Assembly: GCA_034419095.1 (NCBI GenBank)
Contig: DAOULQ010000020.1
Location: forward strand, 1-23,183
DNA length: 23,183 nucleotides
Source of the DNA: UBA7937 sp034419095
GTDB taxonomy: Bacteria; Chloroflexota; Anaerolineae; UBA7937
Direction: 5' to 3'
Positions 1-7,028 of this stretch are shown here, one piece after another. How positions within the stretch are numbered: the first letter of the stretch is position 1; each line of letters begins with the position of its first letter. A program made the translations under genes and the position numbers. The notes beneath the pieces are model-generated. The model searched no databases. It saw only the letters and a program-made list of their open reading frames with translations, and was not told the origin of the DNA.

Positions 1-2
1 CC

Positions 3-380
3 TTCGATGAGGAGCGAGGAAGCGCCATCATATCGACGGAGGAGATATTCGCCTATCTCTCATCGCATCTTTTGCCCCGGCGGATAATCTTGGCTGGAGA
101 GGTGGAGGGGGTCTATGCTGGCGACCCGGAGGTGGACCCCGAGGCTCGCTTGCTGGAGCGGATCTCTCCTGCCGATCTGCCCCAACTGGAAGGTGTGCTG
201 GCCGGCTCGCCCAAGGTCGATGTGACGGGAGGCATGTTAGCCAAGGTGCGTATTATGTGTCGAATCGTCGAACACCAGCCTTCCCTGGAAGTGCACTTCA
301 TCTCTGGGAGGAAGGAGGGCTTCATCAAACGGGCCCTTCTCCACCCCAGGGTGCAGGTGGGGACTGTTCTTCGGGCGTAA
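3..380 (+). CDS. Isopentenyl phosphate kinase, C-terminal part (5' end outside window)
   Basis: The open frame enters from the left edge and ends with TAA at 378-380. About 125 residues are visible. The order of motifs fits the C-terminal half of an amino-acid-kinase fold enzyme of the isopentenyl phosphate kinase type: a segment ending ILAGEVEGVYAGDP, then VDVTGGMLAKV, then a GRKEG segment before RALL and a final VGT. Family knowledge: this kinase makes isopentenyl diphosphate from isopentenyl phosphate with ATP in the cytosol, the last step of the alternative mevalonate route, and it occurs in archaea and in some Chloroflexota. The N-terminal substrate-binding part, including the diagnostic histidine, is not in view, so another amino acid kinase (for example a fosfomycin-kinase-like or acetylglutamate-kinase-like member) cannot be fully excluded. 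It lies 68 bases before rtcA on the same strand and may be co-transcribed with it. Confidence 0.8.
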   Translation, partial: FDEERGSAIISTEEIFAYLSSHLLPRRIILAGEVEGVYAGDPEVDPEARLLERISPADLPQLEGVLAGSPKVDVTGGMLAKVRIMCRIVEHQPSLEVHFISGRKEGFIKRALLHPRVQVGTVLRA

Positions 381-448
381 GGGAGGCGGCATAACCCAGG
401 GGTATCTTTACCTCTTAATAGCATAGGCTCTGGCTTGAAGAGTGGTTA

Positions 449-1501
449 ATGATCACTATTGATGGCTCTTACGGGGAGGGGGGAGGGCAGATACTCCGCA
501 CCTCCCTAACTTTGGCTGCGATCACAGGCAAGCCGTTAAAGATGGTAAATATCCGGGCGGGGAGGAAGAACCCCGGACTGGCGGCCCAGCATTTGACCGC
601 TGTCCTGGCCGCAGCCGCCGTATGCGACGCTCACTTGGAGGGTGTGCACCTGGGATCTCAAACCCTTACCTTTGTACCTCGATCGCCACCCCAAGCGGGC
701 TCTTACTCTTGGGATGTGGCTGCTGCTAGAAAGGGCGGGAGTGCGGGTTCCATTAGCCTTATCCTGCAAACTGTTCTTTTGCCTCTGACCTTGGCGGAAG
801 GGCGGTCGAAGGTTACAGTTAAGGGTGGCACTCACGTGCCTTGGAGCCCACCCTATCACTTTCTGGAGAGGGTTTACCTCCCCACATTGGCTCGTCTGGG
901 AATAGAGGCTAGAGCAGATATCGAACGATGGGGATGGTACCCTATCGGACAAGGAAGCGTAAAAGTCCAGATCAAAGAAGCCACTTCTACTCTTAAACCT
1001 ATCGATCTGAACGAGCGGGGTGAGTTATCACGCCTCTCCGGACTCTCCGCTTTCTCTAACCTGCCTAAGCATATCGCCCAGCGGCAGAGGGACCGAGCGC
1101 TGGGGGTATTGCGGGTGGAGGGCTTCGAGGCGGATGTAAGAATAGTGGAGGGTAAATCTTTGGGCCGAGGTACAATGCTTTTCCTCTGGGCGGAGTTCGA
1201 GAACGGGGTGGCCGGTTTCACCGCTCTGGGGGTGCCGGGGAAGCCAGCGGAGAGGGTAGCCGAGGAGGCTTGTCACGCTTTCTTAGGTTATTACCACAGC
1301 GGGGCCGTGGTGGATAAACATCTGGCAGATCAACTCATCCTCCCCTTGGCTGTGGCCGATGGCCTCTCCACCTTTACCACTTGCCAGATCACTCAACACC
1401 TTATCACCAATATCTGGGTGGTGGAGAGGTTCGTGGATATAGATTATCAAGTTGAGGGGTCAAAGGGGGAGAAAGGGAGGGTCTCTTGTGGAGGTAGGTA
1501 A
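449..1501 (+). CDS. rtcA: RNA 3'-terminal phosphate cyclase (RtcA)
   Basis: The 350-residue protein has the full length of the family. It opens with the signature IDGSYGEGGGQILRTSL (residues 4-20). NPGLAAQHLTAV lies at 41-52 and GSAGSISLILQTVLLPL at 97-113. The C-terminal HLADQLILPLA segment is followed by QHLITN, where His317 matches the family's adenylated catalytic histidine. Known function: ATP-dependent conversion of an RNA 3'-phosphate to a 2',3'-cyclic phosphate in the cytosol, used in RNA repair or end processing. The ATG at 449 places the family start correctly, but only a weak ribosome binding site precedes it. No RtcB ligase or RtcR regulator is in the window. Its stop codon shares one base with the RNase Z start, so the two are almost certainly translationally coupled. 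Confidence 0.95.
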   Translation: MITIDGSYGEGGGQILRTSLTLAAITGKPLKMVNIRAGRKNPGLAAQHLTAVLAAAAVCDAHLEGVHLGSQTLTFVPRSPPQAGSYSWDVAAARKGGSAGSISLILQTVLLPLTLAEGRSKVTVKGGTHVPWSPPYHFLERVYLPTLARLGIEARADIERWGWYPIGQGSVKVQIKEATSTLKPIDLNERGELSRLSGLSAFSNLPKHIAQRQRDRALGVLRVEGFEADVRIVEGKSLGRGTMLFLWAEFENGVAGFTALGVPGKPAERVAEEACHAFLGYYHSGAVVDKHLADQLILPLAVADGLSTFTTCQITQHLITNIWVVERFVDIDYQVEGSKGEKGRVSCGGR

Positions 1502-2421
1502 TGTTTGAGATGGTCTTCCTGGGGACATCGGCTTCGGCCCCCTCTTTGACAAGGAGCCTGGCCTCTAGCATGGTGCTTCATGGTCGATACCGTTTCCTCA
1601 TCGATTGCGGCGAGGGGACCCAACGGCAACTTCTTAAGAGCGGCCTAGGTTTCAGGAGGCTCAATCACATCCTTCTTACCCACGGTCATCTGGATCATAT
1701 CCTGGGCTTGGGCGGCTTGGTCTCGACCTTCAGCCGGTGGGGGGCGATCGACAGGCTGGAGATCTATGGAGGAGCCTGGGCCTTAGAACGAGTTCGGGAT
1801 CTAATCCTGGGAGTGGTCCTGAGGGGAGCCCGGCCCAACCTTCAAATCGAGTTCATAGAGATCTCCCCCGGAGTGATCTTGGAGGACGAAAATTTCTCCC
1901 TTGTGGCTTTCCCTGTCACCCATAGGGGGCCGGGTTGCTTTGGCTATACCTTTGAGGAGAAGAGCCGACGCCCTTTCCTAACCACCGTGGCGGAGCGGTT
2001 GGGGGTTCCTCCTGGGCCTGAGCGAAGGCGGTTAGTGAGGGGTGAGCCCATAACCTTGGCCGATGGGAGGGTGGTGACCCCTGACGAGGTATTAGGCGTT
2101 CCCATTCCTGGGGCCAGGCTGGTCTATGTAGGTGATGCTAGCCGTGTGGACGATCTGGTCGCTGAGGCGAGGGAAGCCGATGCTCTAGTGATCGAGGCTA
2201 CCTATCTTCAAGCCGAGGCTCATCTGGCAAAGAAGTATAGCCACCTCACGGCTGCTCAAGCCGCTACCTTGGCCTGGGAGGCAGGGGTGAAGGTGCTTTA
2301 CCTGACCCACATATCGAGGCGATACTCGGAGGAGGAGGTTTTGGCGGAGGCGCAGTCTATCTTCCCTCACACTGTGGTGGTGAAGGATCTAGATAGGGTA
2401 CGAGTGGTGAAGGGGGGGTAG
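1501..2421 (+). CDS. rnz: Ribonuclease Z (tRNA 3'-processing endonuclease)
   Basis: The 306-residue protein is the normal length for short-form RNase Z. Metallo-beta-lactamase ligands are all visible: THGHLDH (His61, His63, Asp65, His66), His141 in VTHRG, Asp212 in YVGDAS, and His270 in LTHIS. The N-terminal FLGTSASAPS and IDCGEGTQRQL segments are typical of the family. The arm insertion of about 40 residues (roughly 151-195) is the exosite that grips the tRNA elbow in RNase Z. The enzyme cuts tRNA precursors 3' of the discriminator base in the cytosol. Its ATG overlaps the last base of the rtcA stop codon (TAATG), giving a two-gene unit for RNA 3'-end chemistry. The next gene, gatC, has its own promoter 170 bases further on. 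Confidence 0.95.
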   Translation: MFEMVFLGTSASAPSLTRSLASSMVLHGRYRFLIDCGEGTQRQLLKSGLGFRRLNHILLTHGHLDHILGLGGLVSTFSRWGAIDRLEIYGGAWALERVRDLILGVVLRGARPNLQIEFIEISPGVILEDENFSLVAFPVTHRGPGCFGYTFEEKSRRPFLTTVAERLGVPPGPERRRLVRGEPITLADGRVVTPDEVLGVPIPGARLVYVGDASRVDDLVAEAREADALVIEATYLQAEAHLAKKYSHLTAAQAATLAWEAGVKVLYLTHISRRYSEEEVLAEAQSIFPHTVVVKDLDRVRVVKGG

Positions 2422-2547
2422 ATCCGGGACTCGATCTCATCTCTCCGAAGGAGCAACCTCAACGCTCATACTCGGCGTATCATGGCCCGGAGGAGGAAGC
2501 AGGTTCCCACGACGTTCTTGATGACTTGGGCGCTGCTTGCACGTATA

Positions 2548-2585
2548 GAGGGGTTGACAGAAGCCTGGGGCGACCGTAACCCCTC
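2548..2585. repeat. 8-bp inverted repeat upstream of the gatC promoter
   Basis: GAGGGGTT (2548-2555) and AACCCCTC (2578-2585) are perfect inverted copies separated by 22 bases. There is no following T-run, so an intrinsic terminator for rnz is doubtful. It ends 7 bases before the -35 element of the gatC promoter, so an operator role is possible but unproven. The rest of the 2422-2665 intergenic region shows nothing else clear. Confidence 0.4.
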
Positions 2586-2592
2586 GTTATGC

Positions 2593-2621
2593 TTGCTCCT
2601 AATGTAGGAAGATGCTATAAT
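2593..2621 (+). promoter_or_regulatory. Candidate sigma-70 promoter for gatC
   Basis: TTGCTC (2593-2598), a 17-base spacer and a consensus TATAAT (2616-2621) preceded by TGC, which makes an extended -10. Transcription would start near 2628, leaving a leader of about 38 bases before the gatC ATG. The spacing and the perfect -10 make this the best promoter in the left part of the window. Confidence 0.7.
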
Positions 2622-2665
2622 TCTTGCTTGGCTCTGAGAGGGGTCACATTAAAGGGAGTGAGCGT

Positions 2666-2950
2666 ATGGGTATAAGTAGAGCGGAAGTAGAACATATCGC
2701 CGAGTTGGTGAAATTAGCCCTCTCAGAGGAGGAAAAAGAAGTTTTCGTCCTGCAACTATCGAGCATCTTGGAACATTTCCAGGCCCTCCAGGCCCTCGAC
2801 ACGACGGGTATTCCGCCTACCGCCCAGGTGATCACTCTCAAGAACGTCATGCGGGCCGATGAGGTTACTCCTTGTCTCTCGCCAGAGGAGGCTCTGGCTA
2901 ACGCTCCTCAGGCCGAGAAAGGGTATTTCAAGGTGCCGGCGGTTCTGTAA
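2666..2950 (+). CDS. gatC: Asp-tRNA(Asn)/Glu-tRNA(Gln) amidotransferase subunit GatC
   Basis: The 94-residue protein has GatC length and pattern: ISRAEVEHIAELVKLALSEE at the N-terminus, a central helix with LSSILEHFQALQALDT, then a tail with the usual NVMRADEV and a final GYFKVPAVL. GatC acts as a scaffold wrapping the GatA-GatB interface in the transamidosome that makes Gln-tRNA or Asn-tRNA. I chose the ATG at 2666 because GGGAG at 2654-2658 sits 7 bases ahead and because it matches the family start; an upstream TTG at 2624 would add 14 residues lying almost at the transcription start. gatA does not follow directly: there are 216 bases between them, which is unusual because gatC and gatA normally abut. 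Confidence 0.95.
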   Translation: MGISRAEVEHIAELVKLALSEEEKEVFVLQLSSILEHFQALQALDTTGIPPTAQVITLKNVMRADEVTPCLSPEEALANAPQAEKGYFKVPAVL

Positions 2951-3048
2951 ACTCCGGTGAGATCGATGGAGATCATTAAGGGACTCGAAGCCCAAGAGGC
3001 CGGGGTTATCTGGTTTCTATCACACTCCCCTTTCTCTCTTGGAATCTA

Positions 3049-3082
3049 CCCCCTAGATATCTATCATCAACAGGCTAGGGGG
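3049..3082. repeat. 8-bp inverted repeat in the gatC-gatA spacer
   Basis: CCCCCTAG (3049-3056) and CTAGGGGG (3075-3082) are perfect inverted copies with an 18-base loop. No T-run follows, so it is not a typical intrinsic terminator. It may be an RNA hairpin that tunes gatC/gatA stoichiometry or an operator. A -10-like TATCAT lies at 3128-3133, but no well-spaced -35 accompanies it. Confidence 0.45.
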
Positions 3083-3166
3083 CATCCCTATCGTGGCACT
3101 TTGCGTGTTCCCTAATGATCGCCGCCCTATCATTTAGGGAGGAGAGGAGTTACATTAGGAGGCTGA

Positions 3167-4639
3167 TTGAGCGCGCTACATGATTTGACTGCACATGAGG
3201 CGCATGATTTGCTCTGGCGGGGAGAGATCACCTCGCTAGAGTTGACCCAGGCGGTCTTGGATCGTATCGTCGAGATAGCCAACGAGATCAAGGCCTATCT
3301 TACCCTCACCCCTGAGGCGGCTTTGGAACGGGCACGTGAGGCGGATACTCTTCTCGCTGCTAAGAGGAAGGATGGCGAGGAGCCCTCTCCTCTTTTCGGG
3401 GTGCCGATGGGGGTCAAGGATGTGCTCTGCACCGAAGGGGTAGAGACCACCTGTGGCTCGAAGATCTTGGCGGGGTTCATCCCTCCTTATAGCGCCACGG
3501 TGGTGGAGCGTCTAACTGAGGCTGGGGCTATAATCTTGGGGAAGACCAATCTAGATGAGTTCGCCATGGGCTCTTCCACCGAGAACTCTGGGTTCTTCAT
3601 CACCCACAACCCCTGGGATACCAGCCGGGTGCCTGGAGGCTCCAGCGGCGGCTCGGCGGCGGCTGTAGCGTCTGGGGAGGCGACCTTCGCTTTGGGCACC
3701 GATACGGGGGGGAGCGTCCGCCAACCAGCCTCCCTCTGCGGGGTAGTGGGGTTGAAGCCTACCTATGGACGGGTCTCCCGTTACGGGCTAGTAGCCTTCG
3801 CCTCATCCTTGGATCAGATAGGTCCTCTGACCCGTGACGTAACCGACTGCGCTTTGGTGCTAGGGGTGATCGCTGGTTACGATCCAAGGGATTCCACCTC
3901 CCTCGACCTCCCCGTTCCGGACTACAGAGAAGCCCTGCTGCCCGATATCAAAGGGTTGCGGATAGGCGTTCCGGAGGAGTACTTCGTCGAAGGGGTAGAG
4001 CCTCAGGTGGCGGAGATGGTGCGTGCAGCCATCGATCTTCTAGTCGATCTAGGAGCCAAGATGGTGAAGGTCTCCCTCCCCCACACCGAGTACGCTTTGC
4101 CCGCCTACTATCTTATCGCCCCCGCTGAGGCCTCGGCCAATCTAGCCCGCTACGATGGGGTGAAATATGGCCTCTCTTGCTCCCAGGGGAGCGATATTTG
4201 GGAGGACTACCAACGGACGAGGGAGGCTGGATTCGGCCCGGAGGTGAAGCGGCGGATAATGTTAGGGGCTTACGCCCTCTCTGCTGGCTACTACGATGCC
4301 TACTACCTCAAGGCCCAGAAGGTTCGCACCCTGATCAAGGAGGATTTCGACCAGGCCTTCTCGAAGTGCGATGTTTTAGTGGGGCCTACCTCTCCCACGG
4401 TGGCCTTCAAGATCGGGGAGCGGGTCGAGGACCCGTTGCAGATGTACCTCTCCGATATCTTTACCCTCTCCCAGCCGTTGGCGGGTATCCCTGGCATATC
4501 CATCCCTTGCGGCTTTGCTGGGGGCTTGCCCGTGGGCTTGCAGATCATGGGCCCGGCACTGGGTGAGGAGGTGGTTCTGCGGGTGGCCTATGCCTACGAG
4601 CAGGTCACGGAGTGGCATAAGATGCGCCCAAAGGTTTGA
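3167..4639 (+). CDS. gatA: Asp-tRNA(Asn)/Glu-tRNA(Gln) amidotransferase subunit GatA
   Basis: The 490-residue amidase-signature enzyme releases ammonia from glutamine (or asparagine) and feeds it to GatB. The Ser-cisSer-Lys triad is complete: Lys84 in MGVKDV, Ser159 in the glycine-rich VPGGSSGGSAAAVASG stretch, and Ser183 in GTDTGGSVRQPA. The spacing is the same as in the well-studied Staphylococcus GatA (all three shifted by five). The start is TTG at 3167: an in-frame TGA is immediately upstream (3164-3166), no earlier start is possible, and AGGAGG lies at 3157-3162 with a short 4-base spacer. The TTG start and short spacer may lower translation. The stop is 32 bases before the nucleotidyltransferase ATG. 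Confidence 0.97.
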   Translation: MSALHDLTAHEAHDLLWRGEITSLELTQAVLDRIVEIANEIKAYLTLTPEAALERAREADTLLAAKRKDGEEPSPLFGVPMGVKDVLCTEGVETTCGSKILAGFIPPYSATVVERLTEAGAIILGKTNLDEFAMGSSTENSGFFITHNPWDTSRVPGGSSGGSAAAVASGEATFALGTDTGGSVRQPASLCGVVGLKPTYGRVSRYGLVAFASSLDQIGPLTRDVTDCALVLGVIAGYDPRDSTSLDLPVPDYREALLPDIKGLRIGVPEEYFVEGVEPQVAEMVRAAIDLLVDLGAKMVKVSLPHTEYALPAYYLIAPAEASANLARYDGVKYGLSCSQGSDIWEDYQRTREAGFGPEVKRRIMLGAYALSAGYYDAYYLKAQKVRTLIKEDFDQAFSKCDVLVGPTSPTVAFKIGERVEDPLQMYLSDIFTLSQPLAGIPGISIPCGFAGGLPVGLQIMGPALGEEVVLRVAYAYEQVTEWHKMRPKV

Positions 4640-4671
4640 GGCGACAGTGCAGGGACAAAGGTAGGTATTCT

Positions 4672-5649
4672 ATGAAGGTGATCATACTTTTGGCCGGTTT
4701 GGGGACGCGGCTCCGACCCCATACCTATAGCAAGGCGAAGGGGTTGCTCATGGTGGCCGGCAAGCCGGTTTTGGCTCATCTCCTGGATAGGTTCCAAGGC
4801 TTGGAGGTGGAGGAGCATATATTCATTGTGGGTCACCTGAGGGAGCAGATCGAGGAGTACGTGGCGGCCAACTATGATTTCCCGGCCCGTTTCGTCTGGC
4901 AGAGGGAACCCAGAGGCCAAGCCCACGCCCTCCATCTGGCTAGAGAATATATCGATAGCCCCTTCGTCATGATCTTCTCCGACACCCTCTTCGAAGCGGA
5001 TCTCACCCATCTGGAAGAGGTTACCTCGGATGGGCTCGTCTTCGTCAAGGAGGTGGATGACCCTCGGCGGTTCGGCGTAGCCATCGTCAGAGGAGGCCGG
5101 GTCACCCAGTTCATCGAGAAGCCAGAGGAGCCGGTATCCCACCTCGCTTTGGTGGGGATGTACTATGTAGCCAACTGGTCTCTCTTCAAGGTTTGTGTGG
5201 AAGAGCTCCTGGCTAGGGGGATCATGACTAAGGGCGAATATTACATCGCCGATGCTTTCCAGTTGATGGTGGATCGGGGGGCTGAACTGGAAGCTGTGAC
5301 CATCGATGTGTGGCAGGATTGCGGGATGCCCGAGGCGCTTTTGGCCACCAATCGTTACCTCCTGGAGCAAGGCGCTATCCAGGAAGGGGAGGCAGAGAAC
5401 TCCCTTCTCCTCCCTCCAGTCTATATCGCCCCCACGGCCACCGTTCGAAACTCCATCGTGGGCCCTCACGTCTCCGTGGCTGAGGAGAGCGTGATTGTGG
5501 ACTCCATCATCAGGGACTCCATCATCGATGAAGGGGCTTACATCGAGGGCGCCGCCCTGGAGGGTTCGCTGGTCGGAGCCCATGTCCAGTTGAGGGGGAG
5601 GCTCAGGAGGCTCGACGTGGGCGATTCCTCCCAAGTAGAAGTGGGGTGA
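4672..5649 (+). CDS. Sugar-1-phosphate nucleotidyltransferase with C-terminal hexapeptide repeats
   Basis: The 325-residue protein starts MKVIILLAGLGTRLRPHT, the nucleotide-binding signature of the NTP-transferase family, followed by KGLLMVAGKPVL. An FVMIFSDTLF segment (about residues 100-109) carries the metal-binding Asp of the active site. Residues about 245-325 form imperfect hexapeptide repeats (APTATVRNSIVGPHVSV and onward) that would fold as a left-handed beta helix. This layout matches long glucose-1-phosphate thymidylyltransferases and archaeal-type bifunctional enzymes; the exact sugar and nucleotide cannot be read from sequence. The ATG at 4672 is chosen because it begins the conserved motif and follows an AAAGG-type site; an in-frame TTG at 4636 overlapping the gatA stop would add 12 unrelated residues. 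Its last four bases overlap the next gene. Confidence 0.85.
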   Translation: MKVIILLAGLGTRLRPHTYSKAKGLLMVAGKPVLAHLLDRFQGLEVEEHIFIVGHLREQIEEYVAANYDFPARFVWQREPRGQAHALHLAREYIDSPFVMIFSDTLFEADLTHLEEVTSDGLVFVKEVDDPRRFGVAIVRGGRVTQFIEKPEEPVSHLALVGMYYVANWSLFKVCVEELLARGIMTKGEYYIADAFQLMVDRGAELEAVTIDVWQDCGMPEALLATNRYLLEQGAIQEGEAENSLLLPPVYIAPTATVRNSIVGPHVSVAEESVIVDSIIRDSIIDEGAYIEGAALEGSLVGAHVQLRGRLRRLDVGDSSQVEVG

Positions 5650-5885
5650 GAGGGTTGGAAGAGCGGGTGGAGGTACAAGCCTATGCAGGGCGGAGATATC
5701 CGGAGCGGCCCATCTCCTTTATCTGGCGGGGCAAAGGGTACGTAGTTGAGGTTGTGGAGAGGGAATGGGTTACCCCCCAGGGGTTTTGTTTCTCCGTGCG
5801 GACAGAAGGTGGGGAGAGATTTCAGTTGGCGTATGAGCAGGGGGCTGATTCATGGCGAATCGTGCCCCTAAGCCCTTTACTATGA
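5646..5885 (+). CDS. Small DUF6504-like protein
   Basis: A 79-residue protein starting with GTG at 5646; GTGA is shared with the stop of the nucleotidyltransferase, so the two are likely translationally coupled. The core pattern (RRYPERPISFIWRGKGYVVE, a Trp in REW, then aromatic residues and a WRIVPLSPLL ending) resembles DUF6504-type small beta proteins found near other genes in Actinobacteria and Chloroflexota. No signal peptide, membrane segment or catalytic motif is visible. Function is unknown. The family assignment rests on recall of the pattern and is tentative, but the gene is probably real because of the overlap with the upstream gene and the 14-base gap to ald. Confidence 0.65.
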   Translation: MRGLEERVEVQAYAGRRYPERPISFIWRGKGYVVEVVEREWVTPQGFCFSVRTEGGERFQLAYEQGADSWRIVPLSPLL

Positions 5886-5899
5886 TGGGAGGATCGAAG

Positions 5900-7012
5900 A
5901 TGATCATTGGAGTGCCGAAGGAGATAAAAGATAACGAATACCGTGTATCCCTTACCCCCGGTGGGGCGCGCCTATTGACGGAGGCTGGCCACCGAGTTCT
6001 GGTGGAGAGGGGGGCTGGTGAGGGAAGCGGTTTCAGCGGCGAACAGTACGAAGCGAATGGCGCAGAGATCGTAGATGACCATGCAACTCTATTCCAGGAG
6101 GCTGATATGATCCTCAAGGTGAAGGAGCCTCTGCCCGTAGAATACGAACTTCTGCGCCCTGGACTTCTTCTTTTTACCTACCTCCACCTAGCCGCCGACG
6201 AGAGGTTAACCCGGGAGATGGTGAGGCGGCAGGTGATCGGGGTGGCCTACGAGACGGTGGAGTTGCCGAATGGCCATCTGCCGCTCCTTATCCCCATGAG
6301 CCAGATAGCGGGTCAGATGAGCATCCAAGTGGCGGCTCACTACTTGGAGAAGCCCAACGGGGGACGGGGTAAATTGCTGGGTGGGGTACCAGGCGTGAGA
6401 CCAGCCACTGTGGTTATCATAGGCGGTGGCACGGTGGGCACCAATGCGGCGAGGGTGGCTCTAGGTATGGGGGGGCATGTGATAGTGATCGATAAGGACC
6501 TGGAGCGCCTGGGTTACCTCAGCGAGGTTCTGCACGGGAACTTCACCACCCTCAGTTCCAACCCCCTCAATATCGCTGAAGCGGTGAAACGGGCCGATGC
6601 GGTCATCGGTGCTGTTCTGATAAAGGGGGGTAGGACTCCCAAATTGGTCACTCGAGAGATGATCCGTGATATGACGCCAGGCAGCGTCATCATCGATGTT
6701 GCCGTCGATCAGGGGGGCTGCGTGGAGACCAGCCGCCCCACCATTCATGCCGACCCGGTTTTCACCGTTGACGGGGTGATACACTATTGCGTGGCTAACA
6801 TGCCCGGTGCTGTCCCTCGCACCTCTACCTACGCTCTATCTAACGCCACGTTGCCTTATGTGGCCCGGTTAGCCAGTCTAGGCTTCGCGGAAGCGTTCAG
6901 AGGTGATCCTGCCTTGGCCAGGGGGGTAAACACCCACCTCGGCCACATTACCTATCCCGCCGTGGCTGAATGCTTCGGCATGGAATACCGTCCCGTAGAG
7001 GAACTGCTCTGA
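5900..7012 (+). CDS. ald: Alanine dehydrogenase
   Basis: The 371-residue protein has exactly the usual family length. It begins MIIGVPKEIKDNEYRVSLTP, with Arg15 and Lys75 (pyruvate binding), His96 and Asp270 (catalysis) at the positions known for the Mycobacterium enzyme, and the NAD-binding GGGTVG at 175-180. The C-terminal NMPGAVPRTSTYAL segment is also characteristic. It catalyses the reversible NAD-dependent deamination of L-alanine to pyruvate and ammonia in the cytosol. The ATG at 5900 is chosen because GGGAGG (5887-5892) lies 7 bases ahead; the frame is open further upstream to an ATG at 5852, but that would overlap the preceding gene and lacks a ribosome binding site. It sits inside the split gat cluster, 16 bases before gatB. 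Confidence 0.95.
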   Translation: MIIGVPKEIKDNEYRVSLTPGGARLLTEAGHRVLVERGAGEGSGFSGEQYEANGAEIVDDHATLFQEADMILKVKEPLPVEYELLRPGLLLFTYLHLAADERLTREMVRRQVIGVAYETVELPNGHLPLLIPMSQIAGQMSIQVAAHYLEKPNGGRGKLLGGVPGVRPATVVIIGGGTVGTNAARVALGMGGHVIVIDKDLERLGYLSEVLHGNFTTLSSNPLNIAEAVKRADAVIGAVLIKGGRTPKLVTREMIRDMTPGSVIIDVAVDQGGCVETSRPTIHADPVFTVDGVIHYCVANMPGAVPRTSTYALSNATLPYVARLASLGFAEAFRGDPALARGVNTHLGHITYPAVAECFGMEYRPVEELL

Positions 7013-7028
7013 ACCCTTTAGGATACGA

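Noticed and set aside
2554..2582. A consensus TTGACA upstream of gatC as a -35 box
   Set aside because: At 17 bases downstream the sequence is TAACCC, not a -10; the extended TATAAT promoter at 2593-2621 is much better.
4594..5634. A 346-codon open frame on the minus strand opposite the nucleotidyltransferase gene
   Set aside because: The plus strand carries an intact enzyme with clear motifs over the same span; the minus-strand protein is rich in His, Pro and Gly without any recognisable domain and has no ribosome binding site context.
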